A DNA stretch of 55,054 nucleotides, from contig PLML01000092.1 of the NCBI GenBank assembly GCA_003141525.1, positions 37,380 to 92,433 on the forward strand. The letters are read 5' to 3'. Of the stretch, positions 1 to 10,662 are shown piece by piece. Below the pieces are notes generated by a model that worked only from the letters and a program-made list of their open reading frames with translations, had not been told where the DNA came from and ran no database searches. This stretch comes from Bacteroidales bacterium. Its GTDB lineage: Bacteria > Bacteroidota > Bacteroidia > Bacteroidales > VadinHA17. Numbering within the stretch: the stretch's first letter is position 1; the number at the start of each line of letters is the position of its first letter. The translations under genes were made by a program, and so were the position numbers.

Positions 1-38
1 AAAAGTAAAAAGATAAAAGTAAAATCAAAAAGTACTAA

Positions 39-1007
39 TTATCTTCGATCATCTTCATATTCCATGGTAATTTTCGATCCATATTTCTTGTCCGCCAGTT
101 TAAAAGCTTCAGTGATAACGCTTTTCCTGCCGCCATTTTTAATAAAATTCAGGCATGCTTCAATCTTTGGTGCCATGCTCCCTTTTGCAAACTGACCTTC
201 GTTCAAATACTTCATAGTATCATTGTAGTTGAGAAATTCCTTTATCTCCTGATTTGGCTTTCTATAATTGATGTATATATATGGAACATCGGTAAGAATA
301 TAAAATTCGTCCGCACCAATCTGTGTGGCCAGAAGTGAGGAGGCCATATCTTTGTCAATAACCGCTTCTGCAGGTCTTACATCTTTTTTTTCATCAATAT
401 AGACAGGCACACCTCCACCGCCGGCTGCTATGACAATATTCCCTTCCCTTGCTAGATCACAAATAATTGATTCGTTAATCACGCCGATAGGAACAGGGGA
501 TGGAACAACCCTCCGGAAACCTCCCTGTGTTTTGACCTCTTCTTTGAATATCCATCCCTTTCTTGCTGAGAGGTCAACAGCCTGTTTTTTTGAATATATT
601 TTGCCGACTCTTTTTTGCGGGTCAGTGAATGCCGGGTCATTAATATCAACAAGAACCTGTGTTATTATGCAGATAACATTTTTAGTAATCCCATGTTTGT
701 TCAGGACATTTCTGAACATCCTTTCAATCATATACCCGATTCCACCCTGCGAATCAGCCACACAAATATCGACAGGCATCTGGGCAATGCCATATAACTG
801 TTCCCCAGCATCATTCCTCATAAGGATATTACCCACCTGGGGTCCGTTCCCATGAGTTATGACCAGGTCGTAACCATCATTTATCAGAAAAATAAGATTC
901 TCAAGAGTTTCAGTAGTGTTTTGTTCCTGTTCATCTATTGTTCCAACCTGATCACCTCTTAGCAAAGCATTACCACCAAGGGCAACCACTGCAAGTTTCT
1001 TTTCCAT
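39..1007 (-). CDS. arcC: Carbamate kinase
   Basis: Full-length ORF; amino-acid kinase motifs LAVVALGGNALLRG, THGNGPQVGN and AAGGGGVPV typical of carbamate kinase. Confidence 0.93.
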   Translation of the reverse strand: MEKKLAVVALGGNALLRGDQVGTIDEQEQNTTETLENLIFLINDGYDLVITHGNGPQVGNILMRNDAGEQLYGIAQMPVDICVADSQGGIGYMIERMFRNVLNKHGITKNVICIITQVLVDINDPAFTDPQKRVGKIYSKKQAVDLSARKGWIFKEEVKTQGGFRRVVPSPVPIGVINESIICDLAREGNIVIAAGGGGVPVYIDEKKDVRPAEAVIDKDMASSLLATQIGADEFYILTDVPYIYINYRKPNQEIKEFLNYNDTMKYLNEGQFAKGSMAPKIEACLNFIKNGGRKSVITEAFKLADKKYGSKITMEYEDDRR

Positions 1008-1191
1008 AGAATTTATTTCTGAAAGATCACAAAAGTACCAAAATTAGAAGAATTCCATTTAAGAATACTGAAAATAGAAATTTCAATGATTTTCGGCATA
1101 CCTCACCTATTTAATTTCATAAATATCAACTGTTAGAATTGAAGTTAAAAAAAAATGTTACATTTACGAAATTCCAAATACTACCAGATAA

Positions 1192-1878
1192 GTGAGATTT
1201 AGCTATGTATTGTTCATTGCGGTGATCTTCGCAATAACAGGATTCTCCTGTAAGGAAAAAGGGGGAAAATATATAAATCAGGGGGAAATACATTATACTA
1301 TAGATTATGTAGGCAAATTTGGCCCTATGCCAAAAGAAGTTCTGCCTAAAAACCTTATTGTATCTTTTAAAAATAATAAAATCCTCTTCGAGATGATTTC
1401 TTCCTTTGGAAATTCCGGAATATTTAATCTTGCCAATCCGGATAAAGGAATCCTGGACACATATTTTAGTCTTTTTACTTTAAAATATTTCTATGCGGTT
1501 CAACCTGGCGAACAATATCCGGGTTTTGAGTCAATGAAAGGAATTGAGATCAGAAAAACAACAAAGACATCAGTAATCTGTGGCTTCAACTGTAAAAACG
1601 CAGAGATTACATTCCCTGCTGACAGGAACAAAATTTATAATATATGGTATACGAATGAGATAAATATTAAGAATCCCAATATCGCCACTCCATACAGTCA
1701 AATCGACGGAGTACTTATGAATTTTTTCTTCTTCCTGGGGCCGGCAGAGCTTCATTTCGATGCAGAAACAGTTTATAAAAAAGCAATCCCTGATGAAGCC
1801 TTTGAAAGAAGAGAAAAATTTATGCGGGTATCGAGGGAGGAGATCGACAAGTTCATTAATAAAATGATCAGCCTTTAG
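1192..1878 (+). CDS. Hypothetical lipoprotein, possibly DUF4412-like
   Basis: 228-aa ORF with N-terminal hydrophobic segment and lipobox-like FSCKE; family assignment weak. Confidence 0.55.
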   Translation: MRFSYVLFIAVIFAITGFSCKEKGGKYINQGEIHYTIDYVGKFGPMPKEVLPKNLIVSFKNNKILFEMISSFGNSGIFNLANPDKGILDTYFSLFTLKYFYAVQPGEQYPGFESMKGIEIRKTTKTSVICGFNCKNAEITFPADRNKIYNIWYTNEINIKNPNIATPYSQIDGVLMNFFFFLGPAELHFDAETVYKKAIPDEAFERREKFMRVSREEIDKFINKMISL

Positions 1879-2044
1879 GGCTCAGGGCAAAAGGCAAAAG
1901 TTAAAGACAATTTCATCAATCCATTATTCTAAAATACCCAAAAGAAAACAAAATCATTTATCTGCTTTTTGAGTAAGGCTCAAAATTATTACCTTTGGGT
2001 TGCGTTTAAAAAACGATACTGTTTTGAAATAACTTTACCCAGAG

Positions 2045-4501
2045 ATGAATAAAGAGAAGGAAGATACCGGTAAAAAGAATACAAAAACCACGAAAAGTTC
2101 AGTAAAAAACAAATCTATCATTACAGATGAGAGGATCAAATTTGTTATCGGAATTCTAATTACTGGTTTTGCGTTATATCTTTTTCTGGCTTGTATTGCT
2201 TACCTCTTGTGGTGGAAAACTGACCTCAGTATTGCTGATTCAGATATAGTTTCAGGCCCTGATATTGCTGTCAAAAACTGGTCAGGAAAAAGTGGCCATT
2301 TCCTGGCTAAAATGATTATCACGAATGGATTTGGATTTGGTGCATTTTTTATTCCCCTGATTTTTGGATCTATTGGATTATACCTTCTCAAGTTCCCGAA
2401 TATAAAGCCATTTAAGCTGATTGCCAAGTTTTCCTTTGCAACTATCATTCTTTCACTTATTCTTGGTTTTATCTTCAGTAAATCGAATGTTTACCTGGGT
2501 AGTGGTCCGGGAGGTGCGCAGGGATACAATATTATAAGGTGGATGAATGCTTTCACGGGTATGATTGGGACAGGAGTTATTCTGACGTTTATAACAATAT
2601 CCTATTTGGTTTTTGCATTGAGAGTCAAACCTGAGGCATTCGGTTTAAGAGTGCCTTCATTCCTAAAGTTTAAGAAACATTCTGATAATAAAATTCTTGT
2701 TCCTGATGACGATATTCTGGCATATCCGGAGGCAGATGATTTAATTCCGGAAATGAAATCCTCTACTGATAAAGTTCGTGATAACGAAAAAGTTGAATTT
2801 GTGGTACGAACCACAAAACAATATGGTGAGAACGAGGACTTAGATGAAGATTCTCCGGAAATACTTTCAACTGGTTCCATAATCCGGGACTTTGACAATG
2901 ACGGATCCGCAATTCCGCAAAATGAAGATGTACCGATAAATATTACCCGACCTGAAGCAGCTGATACTCTTCCCGATCATGAGGTTGACAGAATAATGGG
3001 AGACTATGATCCTCGTCTTGATCTTTCAAGATATAAATTTCCTCCTGTTTCAATTCTTAAAGAACACAAATCAGAGAGTGCCTTTGATAATTCTGAAGTT
3101 TTTGAGAACAAGGAGAATATTATTAAAACTCTTGGAGATCATAAGATCAGTATTAAAAGTATATCAGCAACTATAGGTCCTACTGTAACATTGTATGAGA
3201 TTGTACCCGAGCGGGGGGTCAGACTTGCACGCATTAAATCGCTTGAGGATGATATCGCACTTAATCTTTCCGCACTGGGGATAAGAATTATTGCACCGAT
3301 TCCCGGAAGGGGAACTGTAGGTATTGAAGTTCCCAATAAAAAGCCGGAAATGGTCTCAATGCGATCGCTTATTACTTCAAAAGCCTTCCAGGAAACAAAA
3401 TTCGATATCGCTCTCGCACTTGGAAGAACTATTACAAATGAACCGTACATTGTCGATCTTACTAAAATGCCACACCTTCTGGTTGCCGGAGCAACCGGTC
3501 AGGGAAAGTCTGTAGGGATAAATGCTATAATAACTTCAATTCTATACAAGAAACATCCTGCCGAAGTTAAATTTGTTCTAATCGACCCCAAAAGAGTGGA
3601 ATTACCTCTCTATATGAAAATTGAAAGACATTTTCTTGCAAAACTTCCGGACGAAGAGGATGCGATAATTACTGATACACAGAAGGTTATTAAGACACTC
3701 AATTCATTATGCATCGAGATGGACAACAGGCTTGAGCTTCTTAAAGCCGCGCAGGCGCGTAATATCAAAGAGTATAACGAAAAATTTATTTCAAGGAAAC
3801 TGAGTCCTGAAAAAGGACATAAATACCTGCCCTATATAGTTTTAATTATTGATGAGTTTGCCGATCTGATAATGACTGCCGGCAGGGAAATAGAAGGACC
3901 TATAGGCAGGCTTGCTCAACTCGCCAGGGCAATAGGTATACATCTGATTATCTCCACTCAGAGACCATCAGCAAATATAATCACCGGATTTATCAAAGCA
4001 AATTTCCCGACAAGAATCGCATTCCGGGTATTTTCATCCATAGATTCACGTACTATTCTTGATGCTACCGGAGCAGACAGACTGGTTGGACGCGGTGATA
4101 TGCTGGTTTCTTCGGGAAATGAACCGGTAAGGGTTCAGTGTGCTTTTATTGATACACCGGAAATAGAAGAACTCACAGAGTTCATCGGTTCACAAAAAGG
4201 TTATGCCGATGCTATGCATCTCCCGGAATATGTCGACGATAGTGAGTCTGGCGTAATAGAGGTCGATCTTCGTAAAAGAGATCCTATGTTCGATGAAGCA
4301 GCACGCCTTGTTGTTCAGCATCAGCAGGGTTCTACTTCACTAATACAGAGAAAGCTTTCAATCGGATATAACAGGGCAGGAAGAATTATTGACCAGCTTG
4401 AGGCTGCAGGAGTTGTCGGGCCATTTGAAGGAAGTAAAGCAAGGGATGTTCTCTGTTCTGACTTTATTGCTTTGGAACAGATTTTGAAGCGTCTTGAATA
4501 A
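2045..4501 (+). CDS. ftsK: DNA translocase FtsK/SpoIIIE
   Basis: N-terminal TM helices, Walker A LLVAGATGQGKSVGIN, Walker B IVLIIDEFADLIM, C-terminal gamma winged helix (SLIQRKLSIGYNRAGRIIDQLEAAGVVG). Confidence 0.96.
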   Translation: MNKEKEDTGKKNTKTTKSSVKNKSIITDERIKFVIGILITGFALYLFLACIAYLLWWKTDLSIADSDIVSGPDIAVKNWSGKSGHFLAKMIITNGFGFGAFFIPLIFGSIGLYLLKFPNIKPFKLIAKFSFATIILSLILGFIFSKSNVYLGSGPGGAQGYNIIRWMNAFTGMIGTGVILTFITISYLVFALRVKPEAFGLRVPSFLKFKKHSDNKILVPDDDILAYPEADDLIPEMKSSTDKVRDNEKVEFVVRTTKQYGENEDLDEDSPEILSTGSIIRDFDNDGSAIPQNEDVPINITRPEAADTLPDHEVDRIMGDYDPRLDLSRYKFPPVSILKEHKSESAFDNSEVFENKENIIKTLGDHKISIKSISATIGPTVTLYEIVPERGVRLARIKSLEDDIALNLSALGIRIIAPIPGRGTVGIEVPNKKPEMVSMRSLITSKAFQETKFDIALALGRTITNEPYIVDLTKMPHLLVAGATGQGKSVGINAIITSILYKKHPAEVKFVLIDPKRVELPLYMKIERHFLAKLPDEEDAIITDTQKVIKTLNSLCIEMDNRLELLKAAQARNIKEYNEKFISRKLSPEKGHKYLPYIVLIIDEFADLIMTAGREIEGPIGRLAQLARAIGIHLIISTQRPSANIITGFIKANFPTRIAFRVFSSIDSRTILDATGADRLVGRGDMLVSSGNEPVRVQCAFIDTPEIEELTEFIGSQKGYADAMHLPEYVDDSESGVIEVDLRKRDPMFDEAARLVVQHQQGSTSLIQRKLSIGYNRAGRIIDQLEAAGVVGPFEGSKARDVLCSDFIALEQILKRLE

Positions 4502-5147
4502 AACAATTAAGATGAGATCCTTTGGAAATATTCTTATTTTTCTTCTGTTTACTCTGAATATAACCGGACAGACTGATCCGGAAGCAATTAAGATTCTTGA
4601 TAAGTTCTCCGAAAATGCACTTAAGGCTCCTTCGGTGTCAATGAAATTCAAAATGATAACTACTAACCTGACTGATAATACAACTGATTCATTAGAAGGA
4701 TCCGTAATTCTCAGTAAGGATAGATACAGACTCGACCTTCCGGATAATACCGTCTGGTTTAATGGAGAAACATCCTGGAGCTATCTTTCTGAAGAAAAAG
4801 AGGTAACAATAACAAAAGCCGATAAGAAAGACAATACTTTTCAGAGCCGCCCTTCATTAATTTTCTCATTATACAAAAAAGGATATAAGAGCCGGCTGAT
4901 AGAAGAGAGGACGGATTCATATATAATCGACCTTTATCCTGAAGATATCAAAAGTGAATTACTGCGGGTCAGACTTTCTATTGGGAAATCTCTTTTTAAT
5001 CTCATTAGCCTTGAGTATAAGAGAAAGGATGGCGTTATAAACACCCTGCATGTAAATGAATACAATCTGAAAGTAAAACCGGAAGCCGATACTTTTATCT
5101 TTCAGCCGGGAAAATACAAGGATACTGAGGTTATTGATATGCGTTAA
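4494..5147 (+). CDS. lolA: Outer-membrane lipoprotein carrier protein LolA-like
   Basis: 217 aa with signal peptide, LolA-like pattern (LDKFSENALKAPSVSMKFKM..); overlaps ftsK 3' end by 8 nt. Confidence 0.8.
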   Translation: MNKTIKMRSFGNILIFLLFTLNITGQTDPEAIKILDKFSENALKAPSVSMKFKMITTNLTDNTTDSLEGSVILSKDRYRLDLPDNTVWFNGETSWSYLSEEKEVTITKADKKDNTFQSRPSLIFSLYKKGYKSRLIEERTDSYIIDLYPEDIKSELLRVRLSIGKSLFNLISLEYKRKDGVINTLHVNEYNLKVKPEADTFIFQPGKYKDTEVIDMR

Positions 5148-5197
5148 ATGGTCGATAAGTCTCCTTCAGGATATTTATTAATTTTGAGACAAATAAT

Positions 5198-5968
5198 TTG
5201 CACATGGAAAATTTTATATGTGAGAATGTCTTCGTACCGTTGAGATCGGGGCCATCACATAAAACAGAGATGCTGAGCCAGGTCTTGTTTGGCGAGAAAT
5301 ATTCTGTTATAGAGAAGGCAGGCAGCTGGATGAAAATAGAAACACTTTTTGACAAGTACCGGGGATGGATCGACATGGATCATCTTCAGCAATCTTCTGT
5401 TGAAGGCAGCTCCAGCAGTCACGTATTGAACAGATCCATACTATGTTACAAAAACGATAAGACAAAGCTTGTACTTGAGGCAGGTTGTGAAGTATTCAAT
5501 CCCGATTTCGAGAAGAAAGTTTTTTATATCGGTAAAAATCAGTACTGTACCGGTCATGAATTCAGTAACAGCTATGTATCAACAAATGAATCTTTTGCTG
5601 ACACAGCAATGAGATACATCAACAGTCCGTACATATGGGGAGGTCGTATACCTTCAGGAATAGATTGTTCAGGACTTACACAGCTTGTATATAAAGTACA
5701 AGGCATTCCTATTCCCCGGGACAGCTGGCAACAGGCTGAGGCAGGTAAAAGCATTGACTTCATTGATCAGTCTGATCCTGGTGATCTTGTCTTTTTCGAT
5801 AATGAAAGAGGTAAAATTTCACATGTGGGGATGATTTTATCAAGAGGACTGGTCATTCATGCATCCGGCAGGGTAAGAATTGATTCGATCGATCACCAGG
5901 GGATCTTTAAACCTGAAATAGGTGGCTACTCACACAAGTTGCGGACAATTAGAAGAATTCTGTCTTGA
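5198..5968 (+). CDS. C40 family peptidase (NlpC/P60) with N-terminal bacterial SH3 domain
   Basis: Catalytic motifs YIWGGRIPSGIDCSGLTQ and GKISHVGMIL; SH3b-like N-terminus VPLRSGPSHKTEMLSQVLFGE. Confidence 0.92.
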   Translation: MHMENFICENVFVPLRSGPSHKTEMLSQVLFGEKYSVIEKAGSWMKIETLFDKYRGWIDMDHLQQSSVEGSSSSHVLNRSILCYKNDKTKLVLEAGCEVFNPDFEKKVFYIGKNQYCTGHEFSNSYVSTNESFADTAMRYINSPYIWGGRIPSGIDCSGLTQLVYKVQGIPIPRDSWQQAEAGKSIDFIDQSDPGDLVFFDNERGKISHVGMILSRGLVIHASGRVRIDSIDHQGIFKPEIGGYSHKLRTIRRILS

Positions 5969-5976
5969 TTTGATCT

Positions 5977-6005
5977 GTAGAGACGCCCAAATTGGGCGTC
6001 TCTAC
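5977..6005. repeat. Palindromic repeat GTAGAGACGCCCAAATTGGGCGTCTCTAC, probable bidirectional terminator
   Basis: 14-nt arms around one central base; lies between two convergent genes and contains the ftcD stop codon. Confidence 0.85.
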
Positions 6006-7693
6006 AGGACTATTTTTGCATTAATACTTTTAAGGATTGCATCCTCTGCAGCTACAGCTTTTGATTCTAAATCTTCTCCCCTGGCTATTACATTGGTCAC
6101 AAAATCTTTATCATTTAGTCCTGAAGCATTGATCTTAACATTCAGGAATGCTCCTCTGATGCAAGATCGGAGTGCTAATGCCCCTACTCCCGCATCACTG
6201 ATAGAATTCGGATTCCCCTTTTCGACCATCTCGCTGATTAATTCAAATCCCGGGAAAGCAGTTTCCATCACTTGCAACGGGACAAGTATTGCGTTTTTCG
6301 TAGCATCCTGTATTGCAGACTCCCTTAACCGTTTTTCTTCTTCAGATTTTTTAGGAAGTGAAAATGCATCCATTAGCCTGTTGAATGCTCTGGTATCCTC
6401 ATCAACCATTTGTAAAAGACTATTCTGAATCGCTTTACCCTTTTCGGCCCAATCCGAAAATTCTTTCCACCTGTCATCCCAACCTCTTTTGTGACTTGAG
6501 AGATTAGCAACCATTGTACCAAGTGCAACACCAAGCGCTCCCACATAGGCCGAAACAGAACCTCCTCCGGGAGCAGGTGAATCAGAAGCAGTCTCATCCA
6601 TAAAAGCTTTCAGATTCATGTTAATCAGTTTATGTTCATTTTTATCAGCCATAACAAATTCAATTATTTTTTCTTCAGGTTTAAATTGATGAATGTCATT
6701 TAGTCCCATTGATCTGATCGCTATCCTTATCAGCTCATCATCAGGTACACCGGATGAGCGTTGCTGCCTGGTCAGGAAATAGCGCCCCGCGTCGAGTAAT
6801 GATTTTAAGGGGATCAACCCTACAAGTTCAGATCCGGTAACTCTTACACCCCTGACGTCTGCTTTGCGGCATACTTCATCAAATGCAATATGAACCGGTG
6901 TCACGGAGATATTTGTAAGGTTCATTGATATTTGTGCAAATCCATATTCTTTAATATACCAGCCTATTGCTTTTACAGATTTCAATGAACCCGGGATCAT
7001 GGCTTTTTCACCACTTTCATCTCGCATAATCTTTCCGGTTACTTCATTTCCCTCCCTTTTTGGTCGCCCCTTTTCTCTTACATCATAAGCAATCGCATTT
7101 GCGCACCTGGTTGATGTTGTATTCAGATTCACATTAAACGCAACAAGAAAGTCTCTTGCACCAACTGCTGTAGCTCCAGCACGTTCATTAAATTGAGAAG
7201 GCCCGAAATCTGGCTCCCATTCCGGATCAGAAAGTTTTTTTCTTAATCCTTCGTATTCTCCTGATCTGCAGTTTGCAAGGTTTCTTCTTTCCGGTCGTCT
7301 GGCAGCATTCTCATAACAATAAACAGGTATACCCAATTCATTTCCAATCCTTTCGGCAACCTTATGACCGACAGAAACAGTCTCTTCCATTGTGATTCCA
7401 GAAACTGGTACAAAAGGGCAGACGTCAGTTGCGCCCATCCGGGGATGCTCTCCGTGATGTTTTGACATATCAATAATCTCGGATGCTTTTTTAACGGAGC
7501 GAAATGCGGCTTCTGAAACCGCTTCCGGAGTTCCCACAAAAGTTACTACAGTTCTGTTCGTATCTTTACCAGGGTCCACATCAAGCAATATAACACCATC
7601 CACCTCTTCTATAACATCAGTTATTTGCCTAATTATTCCCATATCACGCCCTTCACTGAAATTCGGAACACATTCGATAATCTTCTTCTCCAT
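6002..7693 (-). CDS. ftcD: Bifunctional glutamate formimidoyltransferase / formimidoyltetrahydrofolate cyclodeaminase
   Basis: IECVPNFSEGRD N-terminus (formiminotransferase) and FMDETASDSPAPGGGSVSAYVGALG (cyclodeaminase). ORF track extends to 7729, but MEKKIIECVPNFSEGR at 7693 is the likelier start. Confidence 0.93.
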   Translation of the reverse strand: MEKKIIECVPNFSEGRDMGIIRQITDVIEEVDGVILLDVDPGKDTNRTVVTFVGTPEAVSEAAFRSVKKASEIIDMSKHHGEHPRMGATDVCPFVPVSGITMEETVSVGHKVAERIGNELGIPVYCYENAARRPERRNLANCRSGEYEGLRKKLSDPEWEPDFGPSQFNERAGATAVGARDFLVAFNVNLNTTSTRCANAIAYDVREKGRPKREGNEVTGKIMRDESGEKAMIPGSLKSVKAIGWYIKEYGFAQISMNLTNISVTPVHIAFDEVCRKADVRGVRVTGSELVGLIPLKSLLDAGRYFLTRQQRSSGVPDDELIRIAIRSMGLNDIHQFKPEEKIIEFVMADKNEHKLINMNLKAFMDETASDSPAPGGGSVSAYVGALGVALGTMVANLSSHKRGWDDRWKEFSDWAEKGKAIQNSLLQMVDEDTRAFNRLMDAFSLPKKSEEEKRLRESAIQDATKNAILVPLQVMETAFPGFELISEMVEKGNPNSISDAGVGALALRSCIRGAFLNVKINASGLNDKDFVTNVIARGEDLESKAVAAEDAILKSINAKIVL

Positions 7694-7722
7694 GATTAAT
7701 AAGAATTTTTTTAAATATTTTT

Positions 7723-7823
7723 TTACCACAAAGGCTCACAAAGTCCATCACTAAGGCACACTAAGGATCAACGGATTTTACTTTGTGTTACTTTGAGCCA
7801 CCCTTTGCGTTACTTTGTGGTTA
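7723..7823. repeat. Intergenic repeat cluster built from ACCACAAAG / CTTTGTGG units
   Basis: Imperfect inverted and tandem CACAAAG/ACTTTGTG units: ttaccacaaaggctcacaaag ... tttgcgttactttgtggtta. Confidence 0.6.
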
Positions 7824-9092
7824 AATTATTTTACTTATAATCTTTCCCTTCAATATTATTGTCTCAATCAGGTTACTTCCAAATGCATATGGCATGAATT
7901 GATATGATGGTATCTTTTTGGTAATAAATACATTAGCAACCTTGCCTTTTGCAATCGATCCATGTGTCTCTGAAATACCCATAGCATAAGCTGAATTGAT
8001 TGTGACAGCATTTATCACCTCTTCAGGGAGCATTCTTAGTTTGATACATCCAAGAGACATAATGAATTTCATATTGCCTGAAGGGGATGAACCAGGATTA
8101 TAATCCGATGCAAGAGCTATTGGTAAACCTGCATTTATCATTTTCCTGACCGGAGGATCTGCCATGCTGAGGAAAAAGGCTGATCCGGGTAGTAGAGTAG
8201 GCATCGTTCCCGATCCCAAAAGTGCATTTATCTCTTCATCACCTGTAAATTCCAAATGATCAACAGAGAGAGCATTATAATTTACACCAGTCTGAATTCC
8301 GCCTGAATAACCCAGCTCATTTGCATGAAGTTTAGCAATAAGTCCATGTTTTATACCTGCCATTAATATTCTTTCGGTATCCTCAACGGTAAAGAATCCC
8401 TTATCACAAAAAACATCTATAAAATCGGCAAGTTCCTCTGAAGCAACGACAGGTATCATCTCATTGATAATAAGATCAACATACTTCTCCCTGCTGTTTT
8501 TATATTCTTCGGGAATTGCGTGAGCACCCAGAAAAGTAGCCCTGACTTCGATAGGACTGGTATACTTAATTCTCCTGATTACCCTCAGCATTTTCAACTC
8601 ATCCGCCAGATTCAGGCCATAGCCACTCTTTATTTCAACTGCGCCTGTACCTAATGAAATGATTTCATTTATCCTGTTTAAGGATTGAACGAACAACTCA
8701 TCTTCTGATGTTTCGTGAAGCTTCTTTGCTGAGTTAAGTATGCCTCCTCCCCGCCTTGCAATTTCTGTATAAGATAACCCGCGTATTTTGTCGGTATACT
8801 CTATTTCGCGGCTACCGGAATAAACAAGATGAGTATGAGAATCACAAAATGATGGAAAGACAAATCTACCGGTTGCATCGATTATTTCTGCCTCCGGATT
8901 CTGAATCAGTATATCCCTTTTTTGTAGCTCAATCATACGGCCAAATTCAGTAATCAGGCCATCCCTGATATAAAGATAAGCATCATTAATTGATGAAAGT
9001 TCAGCCATTTCTGAGCCACAAATTTTCAATTTTGGGAAATCTTCAGTCTGAACAAGGCATGCTATATTTTTGATCAGTAATCCTGTAAGCAT
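7821..9092 (-). CDS. hutI: Imidazolonepropionase
   Basis: Amidohydrolase motif VFPSFCDSHTHLVYSGSREIEY; ALASDYNPGSSPSGNM; adjacent to ftcD. Confidence 0.95.
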   Translation of the reverse strand: MLTGLLIKNIACLVQTEDFPKLKICGSEMAELSSINDAYLYIRDGLITEFGRMIELQKRDILIQNPEAEIIDATGRFVFPSFCDSHTHLVYSGSREIEYTDKIRGLSYTEIARRGGGILNSAKKLHETSEDELFVQSLNRINEIISLGTGAVEIKSGYGLNLADELKMLRVIRRIKYTSPIEVRATFLGAHAIPEEYKNSREKYVDLIINEMIPVVASEELADFIDVFCDKGFFTVEDTERILMAGIKHGLIAKLHANELGYSGGIQTGVNYNALSVDHLEFTGDEEINALLGSGTMPTLLPGSAFFLSMADPPVRKMINAGLPIALASDYNPGSSPSGNMKFIMSLGCIKLRMLPEEVINAVTINSAYAMGISETHGSIAKGKVANVFITKKIPSYQFMPYAFGSNLIETIILKGKIISKII

Positions 9093-9193
9093 TTAATCGT
9101 ATAAATAAGGTCCTAAGGTAGCAAATATTAAAAAATGTGACCGTCATTTCCATTTTTCTTTATCTTTATCATTACGAACCAAACCTATAACCT

Positions 9194-10537
9194 ATGAAAA
9201 AGACCTTTTTAGTTTTTCTTATGTCGCTATTGATACTTTCGGTATCCGCACAGGAGAAAAAGGTAAAAACCGGATGGAATTTCGGTGGCGCTTTGCCAGC
9301 TGTTACTTTTGATTCTGATCTGGGATTTCAATACGGAGCTCTTGCAGAATTTTTTAATTATGGAAATCCGAGTGTATATCCTGATTTCCTTGATCATACT
9401 TATACAGAAATATCACGTTACACTAAGGGAAGCGGCATTTACAGGTTTATGTTCGAATCAAATCACCTTATTCCCGGAGTCCAATGGATTAGCGACCTCA
9501 GCTATCTGCCTGACCAGGCAGCTACTTTTTACGGATACAACGGATACGAATCAGTATATAATAAAGACTGGATGGATGATAAATCTTCAACTTACAGAAG
9601 CAGAATGTTTTATCGTTTTCAGAAAAACCAATTCAGATTCAAGAACGATTTCCAGGGAAATCTTTCAGGTGACCATTTGAAATGGAGCGCCGGTTTCGCT
9701 TTTCAGGATTTTACTACAAGCTCAGTTAACATTGATAAACTAAACAAAGGGAAAAAAGATAAACTTCCTTCAGTTGACTCGGTACCTGGTCTTTTTGAAC
9801 GATATCAGGCACTCGGTATAATCCCGGCCGACGAAGCCAAAGGTGGATGGATAAATACGGTCAAAGTTGGCATTACATGGGATAGCCGCGACAATAAGTC
9901 TAACCCCATGAAAGGTCTCTGGACAGAGATTGGAATCGAAGCAGCGCCAAAATTTATGGGAAATAATTGGGGATTTTCAAAATTGTATATTATACATCGT
10001 CAGTATTTTACATTAATAGAAAAAGATTTATCGCTTGTTTACAGGTTAGGATACCAGGCCACGATATCGGGACATGTACCTTTCTTTGATCAAACGGAGG
10101 TGATAACATCAAGGCTTACAGGAGCAACTTCTGATGGACTTGGAGGTTCAAAAACATTAAGAGGAATTCTTTTAGACAGGGTTGTGGGCGATGCTTTTTT
10201 TATGGGAAACGTTGAACTACGGTGGAAACCAGTATATTTCAAATTATTTAAACAAGACTGTTATCTGGGCCTTAATCTATTTTATGATTTTGGATTGGTA
10301 ACGAAGGATATTAAACTCCCTGATAATCTTGACGCTATTTTCGAAAGTCGGGTCTATCCATTTGAAAAATTTTCCGATTACTTTAAACCCGCACCTGATA
10401 AGCTCCATCAGAGTGCAGGTGTAAGTGTTATGGTTGTATACAATCAAAACTTTGTAGTTGCAATTGATACCGGTAAAGCCTTTAATGAGCAGGATGGAAA
10501 TATTGGATTCTCGATCGGGTTGAATTACCTGTTTTAG
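9194..10537 (+). CDS. BamA/TamA-family outer-membrane beta-barrel protein
   Basis: Signal peptide; GLGGSKTLRGI and GNVELRWKPVYFKLFKQD typical of the Omp85 barrel; no clear POTRA domains. Confidence 0.8.
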   Translation: MKKTFLVFLMSLLILSVSAQEKKVKTGWNFGGALPAVTFDSDLGFQYGALAEFFNYGNPSVYPDFLDHTYTEISRYTKGSGIYRFMFESNHLIPGVQWISDLSYLPDQAATFYGYNGYESVYNKDWMDDKSSTYRSRMFYRFQKNQFRFKNDFQGNLSGDHLKWSAGFAFQDFTTSSVNIDKLNKGKKDKLPSVDSVPGLFERYQALGIIPADEAKGGWINTVKVGITWDSRDNKSNPMKGLWTEIGIEAAPKFMGNNWGFSKLYIIHRQYFTLIEKDLSLVYRLGYQATISGHVPFFDQTEVITSRLTGATSDGLGGSKTLRGILLDRVVGDAFFMGNVELRWKPVYFKLFKQDCYLGLNLFYDFGLVTKDIKLPDNLDAIFESRVYPFEKFSDYFKPAPDKLHQSAGVSVMVVYNQNFVVAIDTGKAFNEQDGNIGFSIGLNYLF

Positions 10538-10662
10538 TCTACCTTATACAAGATAAATACAAGATAAATTCAGGTTGAATTCGAGGGGGTTCAGCTTTTT
10601 TTATTAGCCACTCTGTTAGCAATGTCGGCATCACCACAAAAGTTTATTCTGTTTTGTGAATT

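Noticed and set aside
430-855. ORFs on the plus strand inside arcC (141 aa and 60 aa)
   Set aside because: Antisense to a clear carbamate kinase with no recognisable motifs; shadow ORFs.
5922-6428. 168-aa plus-strand ORF overlapping ftcD
   Set aside because: Antisense to the cyclodeaminase domain, low-complexity Ser/Leu composition typical of shadow ORFs.
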